The notes below the pieces were generated by a model. The model made no database searches, was not told where the DNA came from, and saw only the letters and a list, made by a program, of their open reading frames with translations. A stretch of 64,000 nucleotides of DNA from Pseudomonadota bacterium (GTDB taxonomy: Bacteria; Pseudomonadota; Alphaproteobacteria; Rhizobiales; Methylopilaceae), in NCBI GenBank assembly GCA_023388965.1, contig JAEWFF010000035.1, forward strand, positions 48,170 through 112,169, read 5' to 3'. The position numbers were made by a program, and so were the translations under genes. Position 1 is the first letter of the stretch, and the number at the start of each line of letters is the position of its first letter. Shown in pieces: positions 1 through 8,387 of this stretch.

Positions 1-87
1 GTGCCCCAAGGGGTTCCGCAGAAGTCTCCCGGCTCCAGCGTCCTCACGAAATCCAGCCTGTCACACTGTGGTCACAGCAGGAGACAG

Positions 88-1071
88 ATGGACGTGGCTT
101 CCATCCGAAAACGCGGAACGAAATGGCAAGCTCAGGTCAGGGTGAAGGGTCACCTTCCGCTGGCGAAGAGTTTCTCTCGTCGCGACCTAGCGGTTGCTTG
201 GGCGAGACAGAAAGAGACTGAGATCGAGCGTGGCGACACCCCTGCCTCTGTGCATCTTCTCAATTCAATCACGCTGTCAGAGATTCTGGACCGCTATGCC
301 CTCGAAGTGACTTCCAAGAAACGGGGGAGGCACAGTGAGGCGTACAGCATCAAGACAATCAGAAGCCATCGGATCGCACGGCTGACGCTTGCGGCACTTA
401 CGAGCGAGGAGGTGGCCACGTTCCGCGATCACAGACTCGGAATGGTGTCGTCGGGGTCAGTTCGGCGTCAACTCGACGTGCTGAGACACTGCCTCTCGGT
501 CGCCAAGCGAGACTGGGGGATTCCGCTCAGGAGCAATCCTGTGTCCGAAATCACGCTGCCGAGGCCGAGCAGACCTCGCACCCGCCGTCTGAGCGCAGCG
601 GAACGACAACGGCTTCTTCAGCACTGCGGGACCGGCCCGACTTATCTCCGGCCAATTATCGTCCTGGCCATAGAGACAGGGATGCGGCGTAGCGAGATCG
701 TCGGCCTAGAGTGGTCGAACATCGACGGCGAAAACCGAACTGCTTTCTTGCCGACCACGAAGAATGGCGACAGCCGATTGGTGCCGCTCTCACCCGACGC
801 CCTCGAAATACTGGCGAGGCTACCGCGAGACTCCCCAAGGGTATTCCCGGGTCTCACCGGAAACGCCGTAAGGCTCGCATGGGAACGCCTGAGGCGCCGA
901 GCCGATCTTGACGACTTCCGCTTCCACGACCTCCGGCACGAGGCAATCAGTGCCTTGTTTGAGAAGGGCCTGAACATGCCCGAGGTCGCCCTCGTAAGCG
1001 GGCATAAGGATGCGCGAATGCTGTTTCGGTACACACACCTATTGGCGAAAGACATCGCGCTCAAACTGTGA
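88..1071 (+). CDS. Tyrosine recombinase / phage-type integrase
   Basis: Site-specific recombinase of the lambda integrase family, expected to excise or integrate a mobile element through a covalent phosphotyrosine. The catalytic set is visible: Arg in GMRRSEIVGLEW (about residue 200), Lys in TKNGDSRLVPL, His and Arg in HDLRHEA (280, 283), the GH pair in SGHKD and the nucleophile Tyr in FRYTHL (about 315). The N-terminal 180 residues fit an arm-binding and SAM-like core-binding domain. The ATG at 88 is chosen because AGGAG lies just upstream; the frame stays open to the window edge, so a longer N terminus is possible. It is the leftmost gene of the accessory block. The attachment site is unknown. 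Confidence 0.92.
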   Translation: MDVASIRKRGTKWQAQVRVKGHLPLAKSFSRRDLAVAWARQKETEIERGDTPASVHLLNSITLSEILDRYALEVTSKKRGRHSEAYSIKTIRSHRIARLTLAALTSEEVATFRDHRLGMVSSGSVRRQLDVLRHCLSVAKRDWGIPLRSNPVSEITLPRPSRPRTRRLSAAERQRLLQHCGTGPTYLRPIIVLAIETGMRRSEIVGLEWSNIDGENRTAFLPTTKNGDSRLVPLSPDALEILARLPRDSPRVFPGLTGNAVRLAWERLRRRADLDDFRFHDLRHEAISALFEKGLNMPEVALVSGHKDARMLFRYTHLLAKDIALKL

Positions 1072-1196
1072 CACTTGCGGTCTGTCTGTCTCCCTTGGGT
1101 CAGGTCAGAGACCTAGGGTGATTTCCAGCAGCCTTGACGCAATCGCTTACGAAGGTGAACCTGTCATCGAAGATGATTGTAGAATTGGAAGTCACA

Positions 1197-1463
1197 ATGA
1201 CTAAGATGCGATGGGACAAGGCGCAATGGTCGCCCGGGCGCGTTGACCCTACACTTGGGGTGGTTCCTGATAACCATTTTGTTTCGTTTGGCAAGCGAGT
1301 GGACATCAAGGCAAAGCCGAAGCCGGAGTCACGATGGGGAACCGATGCTGTGAAACGCGACCCCGAAAAGTTCAAAGCCGCCTTGGCCAAACACATGGCT
1401 GATCCTGAGTTCAACAATCCTAGCTCGTCCAGGCGGACGAAACGGAATGCTGGGAAAAGCTAG
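1197..1463 (+). CDS. Small basic hypothetical protein
   Basis: I do not recognise this 88-residue ORF. It is rich in Lys, Arg and Pro, has no membrane segment or signal peptide, and follows the integrase on the same strand after about 125 bases. Codon use looks coding (many G/C-ending codons), and a weak GGA lies 8 nt before the ATG at 1197. In-frame starts at 1134 (TTG) and 1173 (ATG) would extend it. An antisense ORF overlaps it. Whether it is real is about an even bet. Confidence 0.45.
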   Translation: MTKMRWDKAQWSPGRVDPTLGVVPDNHFVSFGKRVDIKAKPKPESRWGTDAVKRDPEKFKAALAKHMADPEFNNPSSSRRTKRNAGKS

Positions 1464-1516
1464 CGCAAGCGCAGCTTCGAGGATCATTACAGCCCTGGTG
1501 ATGAACGGGTAAAAAT

Positions 1517-1560
1517 GTGGGAGGAGACAAGAAAGGTAAAACCTTCCGCCTCCTCCCCAC
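1517..1560. terminator. Long imperfect hairpin between convergent genes
   Basis: GTGGGAGGAG at 1517-1526 pairs with CTCCTCCCCAC at 1550-1560, with an inner AAGGT-AAA-ACCTT stem. It lies between the small ORF on the plus strand and the helicase gene ending at 1621 on the minus strand, where a bidirectional terminator would be expected. There is no strong T-run. Confidence 0.5.
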
Positions 1561-1620
1561 CACGATCCGCTTAGGAGTGAATGGTGCCGCGCTTATTCCC
1601 GGTATAGGGGTGAAGCACCA

Positions 1621-3540
1621 TTAGCCGGTTTTCAGGAGCCAGGCCTTAGAGCCTCTCCCGAGCTTGCCGTTTGTGTGAAAGCTCACGTCCAGCTCGCGCA
1701 GCGACCGGGTGATGAAATGCCCGGAATCTTTCAACACGCCTCGAAGCTTTTTCATCTTGTCTGCACTCCAGCCAAGATCGGCCTTCACTTTGTGCATTGA
1801 CGTTTCGCCGGGAAGTCGGGACGCCATGTAGGGAATGATTGCTCTGAACCCCTCGGCACGTCTCACGCTCGTCTTTTCACCGTCTATGTCGAAGTGCCAC
1901 GGGACAACCTGAATACCGGGCATTTCAGCTTGGATGTTGTCCAGTACCGTCGTCCCCAAGTGATCCTCGGGTAACACGAGAAACACTTCAGCAGATGGGC
2001 AATCACCCTCAGAGTTGATCACTTTGCGGCACCGTATTCTGTTTATTGCCTGCACCACGCTGACGGTGATCTGCTTCACCTCCATCGCTTTTCGAACGTC
2101 TTGGTAGCTTTTCCAACTCGGCGAACGCAGCCAGTCATTGGTCCGCACATCTGTGAGCGCGAAGAACGTGTTGGTGGCCCAGAGAGGCCCCCTGAAGGGC
2201 AACCCGAGGATCACCGCCACGTCACAATCCTTCCAATCGTTGCGACCGTCGATGGCGCCCCAATGGGCTACCTCGTAGTTAGCAAAGTTCGGCTGTAGAT
2301 CGAGGGCCATAGGCTCTAGGTTTTTATGTACACAGAACAGCACCGAGCGGTCTTTGTGTGTCTTGTCCAGAGTGCCCAGCACCCGTGCAACTCGACCCCG
2401 TCCTCTCTCTTTCATCGTCGTCTTGCCCAATCCTTTGGTGTAGGCCACATTCAGGCGGACATTGCGGTAATTACGAGTTCCGCTCGGGATCGCTGGGCGC
2501 ACTGCCAGTTCACCCAGGAGTTCCCACAGCATGTTCTGGGAGGCTGTCGCGTCGAGGACAACGGGGCCGGGTATGTCCAGCGGGATGATCAGCTCTGAAC
2601 TGTTCAGCGTGTCCCAGTTGCCGGACCGTTGAAGGTAGGCCCATTTCGTAAGAATGGCCTCGCAGGATCGCAGGGTGTCCTTCGCTTGGCGCACCAAACG
2701 CTGTCGGTCTGCCGCGCTTTCTTTCCGAAGCACCATCTGATCCAACGGCAACTTGCTGATCTCGCTCAGAAGGCCTCCCATCGAACTGGTGTTGCTCCAC
2801 TGGACGGGATGCTCCTCCGAGGACCGCCACAGAATCGTCTCCTGCAAAGACGCCGAGGAGCGTTCGATCTGGTCGAGTGTACGTTGAAGCATCTGGAGAG
2901 CATTCACCGCATCGGGGTGCCGGGCCGCAATGTGTGTATCCACATAGCTTAGTGTCCTCCGGAGTGAGTGTGCGGTGACTTGGTACTCCTCCACGATGTT
3001 CGCGAGCGCCTCGTCGATGATCGTCAGACAGCGAGGCCCGGCATCCCAAGCCGTAATCTGGGCGCTCTTGCCAAAGTGGCCGCGATAGATTGCTTCGGTG
3101 GCGAGCTGATAGGCGGAGTGGGTGATGACCAGAATGTCTTTCGCCGCACAGTCTTCACCGCTGATCTTATTTTCCGAATGTCGAGCGACCGCAGCATCGC
3201 GCCGCGCCATTTCGTTGATTGCGGCGGCAATCTCGTCAGCTTGAGCAATTGTGCGTACAACTACGAGAACGCCGGTCCGATTTTCTGGTGAGCATCTGCT
3301 ATTCAGTTCAGCCAGCATCGCGCAGTAGACCGTCAGGCCTTGGGTTTTGCCGGTTCCTGTCGGAGGCTCCAACACGCGCCACTTTTTGTCTTGCGCGACG
3401 ATCGCGTCGTTAAAGGTGTTGGCGACCACGCCCCAAAGGCGTTCGAGGGAGGGGCTGGGCGCGTTTCCGAGGGTCGTTTTCCAGTGAGTTGTCATTTGGC
3501 GCACGAATGCGCTCGCCGACACGATGTTTCGTGTAGCCAT
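1621..3540 (-). CDS. Superfamily 2 helicase-like ATPase (accessory)
   Basis: Protein of 639 residues with a P-loop PPTGTGKT (residues 59-66), a DEAD-like Walker B TIIDEAL (about 174-179), a VITHSAY segment like motif Ic, an ATAS segment near 340 resembling motif III, and QAINRIRCR near 510, which matches the arginine-finger motif VI of SF2 helicases. The C terminus (DLGWSADKMKKLRGVLKDSG) may be a winged helix. It therefore probably couples ATP hydrolysis to nucleic-acid translocation. It is followed about 75 nt upstream on the same strand by an unrecognised 235-residue gene, so the two may be one unit. Candidates are replication of a mobile element or phage defence. No specific family is recognised. 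Confidence 0.7.
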   Translation of the reverse strand: MATRNIVSASAFVRQMTTHWKTTLGNAPSPSLERLWGVVANTFNDAIVAQDKKWRVLEPPTGTGKTQGLTVYCAMLAELNSRCSPENRTGVLVVVRTIAQADEIAAAINEMARRDAAVARHSENKISGEDCAAKDILVITHSAYQLATEAIYRGHFGKSAQITAWDAGPRCLTIIDEALANIVEEYQVTAHSLRRTLSYVDTHIAARHPDAVNALQMLQRTLDQIERSSASLQETILWRSSEEHPVQWSNTSSMGGLLSEISKLPLDQMVLRKESAADRQRLVRQAKDTLRSCEAILTKWAYLQRSGNWDTLNSSELIIPLDIPGPVVLDATASQNMLWELLGELAVRPAIPSGTRNYRNVRLNVAYTKGLGKTTMKERGRGRVARVLGTLDKTHKDRSVLFCVHKNLEPMALDLQPNFANYEVAHWGAIDGRNDWKDCDVAVILGLPFRGPLWATNTFFALTDVRTNDWLRSPSWKSYQDVRKAMEVKQITVSVVQAINRIRCRKVINSEGDCPSAEVFLVLPEDHLGTTVLDNIQAEMPGIQVVPWHFDIDGEKTSVRRAEGFRAIIPYMASRLPGETSMHKVKADLGWSADKMKKLRGVLKDSGHFITRSLRELDVSFHTNGKLGRGSKAWLLKTG

Positions 3541-3615
3541 TTTCGTTGTCAGTCCTGTTGTTAGATTAGGTGTATGAGGGAAGCTTAGCTCTTCCTCATA
3601 GGGAGGATAATCTAA

Positions 3616-4323
3616 CTAACTGATTTTATTGATGTATTCTGCCTCAAGCTTCCGTATAAGCGCGGCTCGCCCCATCTCGAAGTAGAAATCGGTATAGGGG
3701 TGCCACTGGAAGTCGTGAGGGGTCTTCAGAAGCCGAACGCGGTCTTCGACGCGCTTCTTCGGAACATCCGGCAACAGCCGACTTGGCTCTTCGCACAGCC
3801 GGGTCGCTAAAGGATCAAACCTTTCGTCCCCTTCTATTCTCTGGCCTATCCGCCTTAACAGTCCTGTCGCGGTTATCTTGAACTTCTCGAGCGCAATGAT
3901 GCCGAGTGTCAGCTGTTCGAAGACCCTGTCGGAAGTGTCTACGACCTCAGACACCGCAACATAGTTGAGCTTTCGATCCGAAAGCCGGGCCAGTTGAAGC
4001 CTGATGTATCGGTGCCGATCCGGAGTAAGCCGTCTCAGTTCTCTGCCTAGCGCGGCGCCCTGACGGATTGCTGCGTTCATCCGAGGTGCAGCCTTGTGCG
4101 CCTTCATTCGCTCTCTGAAGTATCTCAAACGCTCCTGATCGTAACTCTCGGCCTCAAGGGGGTCTATCGCCCGAGCCCACCAATCGATCACGAGGCGGTC
4201 ACGGAAGGGGGAGTCCGGCGCGGTGTCCTGGAGGATCACCGCCTCAACGTAGGGGTACGTATCCTTCCTGATTCGGCGTTTACGCTTGTCGATAATGAGT
4301 TTTTTGGCGTGTTCGAGATTCAT
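3616..4323 (-). CDS. Hypothetical protein, partner of the helicase-like gene
   Basis: I do not recognise this 235-residue protein. It is very basic, rich in Arg and Lys (KKLIIDKRKRRIRKD near the N terminus), has no signal peptide or membrane segment, and is predicted mostly helical. It starts with ATG at 4323, inside a repeat-rich region divergent from the serine recombinase, and is transcribed towards the helicase-like gene. A nucleic-acid-binding role is plausible from charge alone but is inference. Confidence 0.6.
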   Translation of the reverse strand: MNLEHAKKLIIDKRKRRIRKDTYPYVEAVILQDTAPDSPFRDRLVIDWWARAIDPLEAESYDQERLRYFRERMKAHKAAPRMNAAIRQGAALGRELRRLTPDRHRYIRLQLARLSDRKLNYVAVSEVVDTSDRVFEQLTLGIIALEKFKITATGLLRRIGQRIEGDERFDPLATRLCEEPSRLLPDVPKKRVEDRVRLLKTPHDFQWHPYTDFYFEMGRAALIRKLEAEYINKIS

Positions 4324-4359
4324 GCGCTGCGCTTAGCGCCTCAAATCCGGAGAGGCAAC

Positions 4360-4458
4360 GTGTCCACAAATGTGTACCTTTTTGACCCAGCCTTCTTGAC
4401 TGTACCCTTCGCGTACACTTAGGATGTGTCCGCATATGTTATAAAGCAAAGGGTACAG
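4360..4458. promoter_or_regulatory. Repeat-rich divergent region, candidate recombinase (res-like) site
   Basis: The region between the divergent genes contains a 14-nt direct repeat matching at 12 positions (GTGTCCACAAATGT at 4360-4373 and GTGTCCGCATATGT at 4426-4439) and a perfect 10-nt inverted repeat (CTGTACCCTT at 4400-4409, AAGGGTACAG at 4449-4458). A further TGTACCTT half-site lies at 4373-4380. Such arrays next to a serine recombinase gene are typical of resolvase binding sites or an autoregulatory operator. Confidence 0.5.
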
Positions 4459-4460
4459 CG

Positions 4461-5018
4461 GTGGCGATTGTTGGCTACGCCCGGGTTAGCTCTCGGGGGC
4501 AGGACTACGACACGCAGGTTTCTCGGCTGAGCGCCTCAGGCGCGGAGAAGATATTCAGTGAGAAGAAGTCGGGATTGGATGGGAAGCGCCCAGAACTCGC
4601 CCGATGCATAGAATACGTCCGCGAGGGTGACACGCTTCTGGTCACGAAACTGGATCGACTGGCGCGTAGCACCGCCGACCTCTACCGGATCGTGACCGAG
4701 CTGGGAGACAAGGGTGTGTCCTTCAAGGTCCTCGACGATCCATTGGTGGACACCACCAGCCGAACCGGAAAGCTGGTGATGGGTGTCCTAGCGCTGATCG
4801 CGGAATTCGAGGCCGACATCCGCAAAGAGCGGCAGATGGAAGGCATCGCGAAGGCGAAGGCTGAAGGCCGCGTCGGAGGGCGACCAAAAGTTATAGACGA
4901 GGGCATGATGACGAAGATCAGGGACCTGAGGTCTGGAAACCTGAGCATCCGTAAGATCGCCGCTGAGGTGGGGCTATCTAAAGCATCTGTGCAAAAAGCA
5001 CTGCAAGTGGCGTCATAG
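4461..5018 (+). CDS. Serine recombinase (resolvase/invertase family)
   Basis: Site-specific recombinase of the small serine family, 185 residues, the usual length for Hin/PinR-type enzymes. The catalytic Ser10 lies in YARVSS, followed by the expected DTQ, KLDRLAR and FEADIRKER blocks of the catalytic domain and long E helix. The C-terminal 45 residues (GRPKV..., then RKIAAEVGLSKASVQKAL) form the helix-turn-helix DNA-binding domain. The start is GTG at 4461 with only a weak ribosome site. It may act on the repeats immediately upstream; it could be a resolvase or an invertase of the element. Confidence 0.93.
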   Translation: MAIVGYARVSSRGQDYDTQVSRLSASGAEKIFSEKKSGLDGKRPELARCIEYVREGDTLLVTKLDRLARSTADLYRIVTELGDKGVSFKVLDDPLVDTTSRTGKLVMGVLALIAEFEADIRKERQMEGIAKAKAEGRVGGRPKVIDEGMMTKIRDLRSGNLSIRKIAAEVGLSKASVQKALQVAS

Positions 5019-5118
5019 GGGGCCGGGGGAAACATGGTTGGTCCGGTTGCTATGGTTCGCCGAACAAATTTTCTGCAAAAAGGTCGAGGGAATCACATCG
5101 CGCTATTGGGAAGCCAAG

Positions 5119-6171
5119 ATGAAGGGACTTGATCTGTTTTCCGGTCCCGGCGGCCTAACGATGGGGTTCAAGCGGGCTGGCATCTTGCCGATTGCTTCCG
5201 TCGAGCGCCGCAAAGATGCCGTTGACACATACTTTGCGCACACGCCCGATGCCGTCCACTATTGCGCGGATATCCGCAGCATTTCCTTCGGCGGCCTTAA
5301 GGGCAAAGTGGATGTCGTGTTCGGGGGGCCTCCGTGCCAACCGTTTTCCACCGGGGGGCTTCGGAAAGCCACCTCCGATGCTCGGAATATGTTTCCAGAG
5401 TTCATTCGCGCCATTCGCGAGGTGAACCCCTCGGCGTTCGTCGCAGAAAATGTGCCCGGCTTAGTCACCAAAGATCGCCAAGCCTATTTTGCGGACATCG
5501 TCGCAGATTTCGAGGAACTTGGGTTCACGGTTTCCTGGCGCGTCTTGAGCGCTGCCGATTACGGTGTCCCGCAGAAACGACGGAGGCTTTTTATCGTTGG
5601 GTTCAGAAAGGGCGTTTTCTGGTTCCCCAAGCCTACCCACGGCCCGTCGGCAAGATTGCCATATTGCGTTTCGGGCGACGTCATAGGCCACGAGCCACTA
5701 GGCCTCCCGCCCGATTGCCCTGTCGTTTTCGCAAAGTATCCCGACCCTCGTCGCAGTCCGTACGCCGGGCATGTCTACAACGGCGGGGGCCGTCCGATCG
5801 ATCTTTCCGCGCCATGTCATACGATTCTTGCTGCTGCTGGAGGCTACAAGACCCATTGGGTTGACGTGCTAGGGGTAGCGCCGGAGTATAACCGCCATCT
5901 CTGGTCTGGGGGGTCACCTTGGACCGGAGAGGTTCCGGGGGCGAGACGGATGACGGTAGAAGAGTCGGCTCTGATACAAACATTTCCGGCCGATATGTTC
6001 TTCGCCGGTTCGCGTTCTTCTCAGTACACACAGGTTGGCGATGCGGTCCCTCCGGTGCTAGCGGAGGTCATCGGAAAAGCGGTCGTTGATCAGTTGAATG
6101 GCGCAACTGTGGGTGAAGACACTCACCTGCCGTCAGTAAACGCCGCCCCGCTTCTGGCCGCAGCTGAATGA
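5119..6171 (+). CDS. DNA (cytosine-5-)-methyltransferase
   Basis: Methylates C5 of cytosine within a restriction site, protecting host DNA. All conserved C5 blocks are visible: DLFSGPGG (I, S-adenosylmethionine binding), GGPPCQPFS with catalytic Cys73 (IV), ENVPGL with Glu110 (VI), QKRRRLFIVGFR (VIII), the ESALIQTFP block (IX) and QVGDAVPP (X). The ATG at 5119 starts right at motif I; the frame extends upstream to 5038 without homology. The last codon overlaps the next gene by ATGA, so the pair is translationally coupled. Recognition sequence cannot be read from the protein. Confidence 0.95.
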   Translation: MKGLDLFSGPGGLTMGFKRAGILPIASVERRKDAVDTYFAHTPDAVHYCADIRSISFGGLKGKVDVVFGGPPCQPFSTGGLRKATSDARNMFPEFIRAIREVNPSAFVAENVPGLVTKDRQAYFADIVADFEELGFTVSWRVLSAADYGVPQKRRRLFIVGFRKGVFWFPKPTHGPSARLPYCVSGDVIGHEPLGLPPDCPVVFAKYPDPRRSPYAGHVYNGGGRPIDLSAPCHTILAAAGGYKTHWVDVLGVAPEYNRHLWSGGSPWTGEVPGARRMTVEESALIQTFPADMFFAGSRSSQYTQVGDAVPPVLAEVIGKAVVDQLNGATVGEDTHLPSVNAAPLLAAAE

Positions 6172-7244
6172 ACGGGCGAAACACCCAGGTTGAGCTTGCA
6201 GTCACGGCGGCGCTTTCGAGAATCGATGCTTTCATCGAAGGCGAGCGGCTTGCGAGAGTACTGCCAGCGGCGGTTCGAGCGGTTCTTGATCGACAGCTCG
6301 GACATTCGTCGAACAGTGTTCGGCTGGCATCGCTGTTCTTTGTCTTCTACGCCGTGACCGACCCGAACTGGGATTGTAACTCCATTCCCACCGGGCTGCG
6401 CGGTCAATGGGGCGACAAGAGACTGGCAAACGATCTAAATCGCCGGAGCATCACGCTGCACAATTCGATCACGGCTTTCGGAGAGAACCTCGGCTGGAAG
6501 GGCAACGTAACTGCAGCGAGGCTTCAAGGGGATAATCGTTTCGCCGAGCTTTCGATGCTCCTCGCTGAGCTGTCGCCGGAGGATCGTTCGGCCAGTGCTG
6601 AATATATGGCCTCGCGATTTGCTGAATCTCGGCGTGTGGTTTCCCCTCTGCCGCCGGTCGGCGCTGACGTCCTCACTTACGTCAGGGCAAGGGAGTTGTT
6701 GTCTGCCCTCATATCGATCCCGTCGGAAGGCAACGTACAGCAATTCGTCATCGCGGGACTTCTGCACATTCACCGGAGGCGGTTTGGACACGAGGTGCGA
6801 ACACATCATGTTCATGCCTCTGATCGCTTCGACGGTACATATGGCGACATAGAGGAGTACCGAGATGGGAAGCTCATCGCCGCATATGAAGTAACGGTGC
6901 GGCCAGATTGGAAGAACCGCTTTAGCGATTTTCGGAAGAAGATGGATGAGGCCGGTCTGTCGAAGTACGTCATAATTGCGTCAGGGATTAACTCTGACCA
7001 TCAATTGGCCGCTCCAGCAGACATGCTGCGTTTCGTGGAGCCTTATGGTCGCGATATCGCGATCATAGACATCTTGGACGTCGTCCATGTGTTTGCCGCT
7101 GAGCTTACCGCGGAAGAACTACGGGACGCGGTGAATCAAACTCACGCCTATCTGACATCCCCTTCTCTCTGTGGTCGGGCCGACATTATCGACAAATATA
7201 CCGGTGCAGTTGACGTCTGGCTTGATAGCGTCGCCACCGGCTGA
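6168..7244 (+). CDS. Probable type II restriction endonuclease (SacI-like)
   Basis: Placed as the cognate nuclease of the preceding C5 methyltransferase because of the ATGA overlap and the absence of other domains. A nuclease core of the PD-(D/E)xK kind is plausible at YGDIEEYRDGK...AAYEVTVRP (about residues 225-247), where Asp of GDI and Glu of EVT would hold the metal; the usual Lys is replaced by Thr. The overall layout, including the N-terminal DKRLANDLNRR helix region before the nuclease core, resembles the SacI-type family from memory; this is not verified. Product about 358 residues, cytoplasmic. Confidence 0.7.
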   Translation: MNGRNTQVELAVTAALSRIDAFIEGERLARVLPAAVRAVLDRQLGHSSNSVRLASLFFVFYAVTDPNWDCNSIPTGLRGQWGDKRLANDLNRRSITLHNSITAFGENLGWKGNVTAARLQGDNRFAELSMLLAELSPEDRSASAEYMASRFAESRRVVSPLPPVGADVLTYVRARELLSALISIPSEGNVQQFVIAGLLHIHRRRFGHEVRTHHVHASDRFDGTYGDIEEYRDGKLIAAYEVTVRPDWKNRFSDFRKKMDEAGLSKYVIIASGINSDHQLAAPADMLRFVEPYGRDIAIIDILDVVHVFAAELTAEELRDAVNQTHAYLTSPSLCGRADIIDKYTGAVDVWLDSVATG

Positions 7245-7272
7245 ACTGTGCGCTTCTGGGGGACCAAGGCCG

Positions 7273-7665
7273 ATGCTCTACGATCCTTCGTTCTGGCGAC
7301 TGGTTGAGACCGTCAAGCTCGTGATGTATCCGCCTGTTGAGGCGAATGAAGTCTTCATCGGCATCAATGATCAGTATGCTCGACTCGACGAAAGCCACTG
7401 GGTCGGTATCAAGGGCGGGAAAACGGTCCGAATTGATCCCCCTCATGCGGGGGGCCAGAAGCATTACCACCTGTTCGCTCGCAATGGTTCGGAGATCGGC
7501 GTGATCAACGTCGATGGTTCCGGAAGCCACGGAACGAAAATGAGGCTGAGCAAGCGTGACGCCGAGGCACTCCGGTCGATAGGCGTACAAGTGAAGCTCA
7601 ATCGCATAGTCGAGTGGCATAGGTTGTCCGACGATCATCCGGCGATGACAATCCTGTGCGGCTAG
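7273..7665 (+). CDS. Small hypothetical protein after the restriction genes
   Basis: I do not recognise this 130-residue protein. Notable is a His/Gly-rich stretch (GGQKHYHLFARNG, then GVINVDGSGSHGTK and a basic helix) that looks like a compact folded domain with possible catalytic or metal-binding histidines. The ATG at 7273 is preceded by AAGG and lies 29 nt after the endonuclease stop on the same strand, so it probably belongs to the same transcript. It is not a Vsr nuclease or a typical helix-turn-helix controller protein. Confidence 0.65.
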   Translation: MLYDPSFWRLVETVKLVMYPPVEANEVFIGINDQYARLDESHWVGIKGGKTVRIDPPHAGGQKHYHLFARNGSEIGVINVDGSGSHGTKMRLSKRDAEALRSIGVQVKLNRIVEWHRLSDDHPAMTILCG

Positions 7666-7800
7666 CCCTCCCGCTGTCACAACGCCGTCACAGCGAGACG
7701 CCTTGACGTTGGAGTCTTCGGGCGTGTAGTGCGGAGTCGATAGGCAAATTTTTGTGAGAAATGACCTCTTCGGGGGGCGGACGTAGAAAGCCGCTCCTTT

Positions 7801-7876
<76 letters not shown>

Positions 7877-7903
7877 AGGGACTTCCGGAAAAATCGAAGC
7901 GTC

Positions 7904-8344
7904 TCATGCGTCCGGCGCAATCAGCGCGAGGCCGCTTTCGGGATCGTGCCGCTTCTTCAGATAGGCCGGCGATTCGGTCAGCACGATTTCCAGGGTCGGG
8001 CGCACCAGCCCTTCTTCCAGATGCCCGGCAAGCGCCGAACCGTCGCGCCGTCCGAGCACGACATGAGCGTGAATGGCCGGCTTGCCGTCGGGGCCGAGCG
8101 CGACATCCCCGGTGAAGGCGGCGACTTCGACCTGCTCATCGACCGGGATCGGCAGATAGGATTTCGTGTCCCAGTCGAAATAGGAGATGCGCGCGCGGCG
8201 AAAGGCCCCGATCGCGGTGAACTGGGCCGCGCCGAGATTTTCCTTCGCGCTGAAGGCCTTCAGGCAGGCCATGACCTCGTCGCCCTCTTCGAGAATGATG
8301 GCGAAGACCCGCTGGGCGTCGGCGTGCAGGAGTTTGGTTTGCAT
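7904..8344 (-). CDS. PPC (DUF296) domain protein
   Basis: Protein of 146 residues, almost entirely one PCC/DUF296 domain: the N-terminal FAIILEEGDEVMACLKAF, GAAQFTAIGAFRRARISYFD and HAHVVLGRRDGSALAGHL segments are typical. In bacteria these are stand-alone cytoplasmic trimers of unknown function; the plant versions sit beside AT-hooks. The conserved His of HAHVVL and the GHL motif are present. It is convergent with tRNA-Ala, 28 nt away. No operon partner is evident. Confidence 0.85.
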   Translation of the reverse strand: MQTKLLHADAQRVFAIILEEGDEVMACLKAFSAKENLGAAQFTAIGAFRRARISYFDWDTKSYLPIPVDEQVEVAAFTGDVALGPDGKPAIHAHVVLGRRDGSALAGHLEEGLVRPTLEIVLTESPAYLKKRHDPESGLALIAPDA

Positions 8345-8387
8345 AGCCCAACAAGGTATCCGCGCGGCGAAAGGTTCCGCCGGGTGC

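Noticed and set aside
8342..8385. EcfG promoter before the PPC-domain gene
   Set aside because: GGAAC is followed after 17 nt by CCTTGT, not CGTT, and would give an almost leaderless message.
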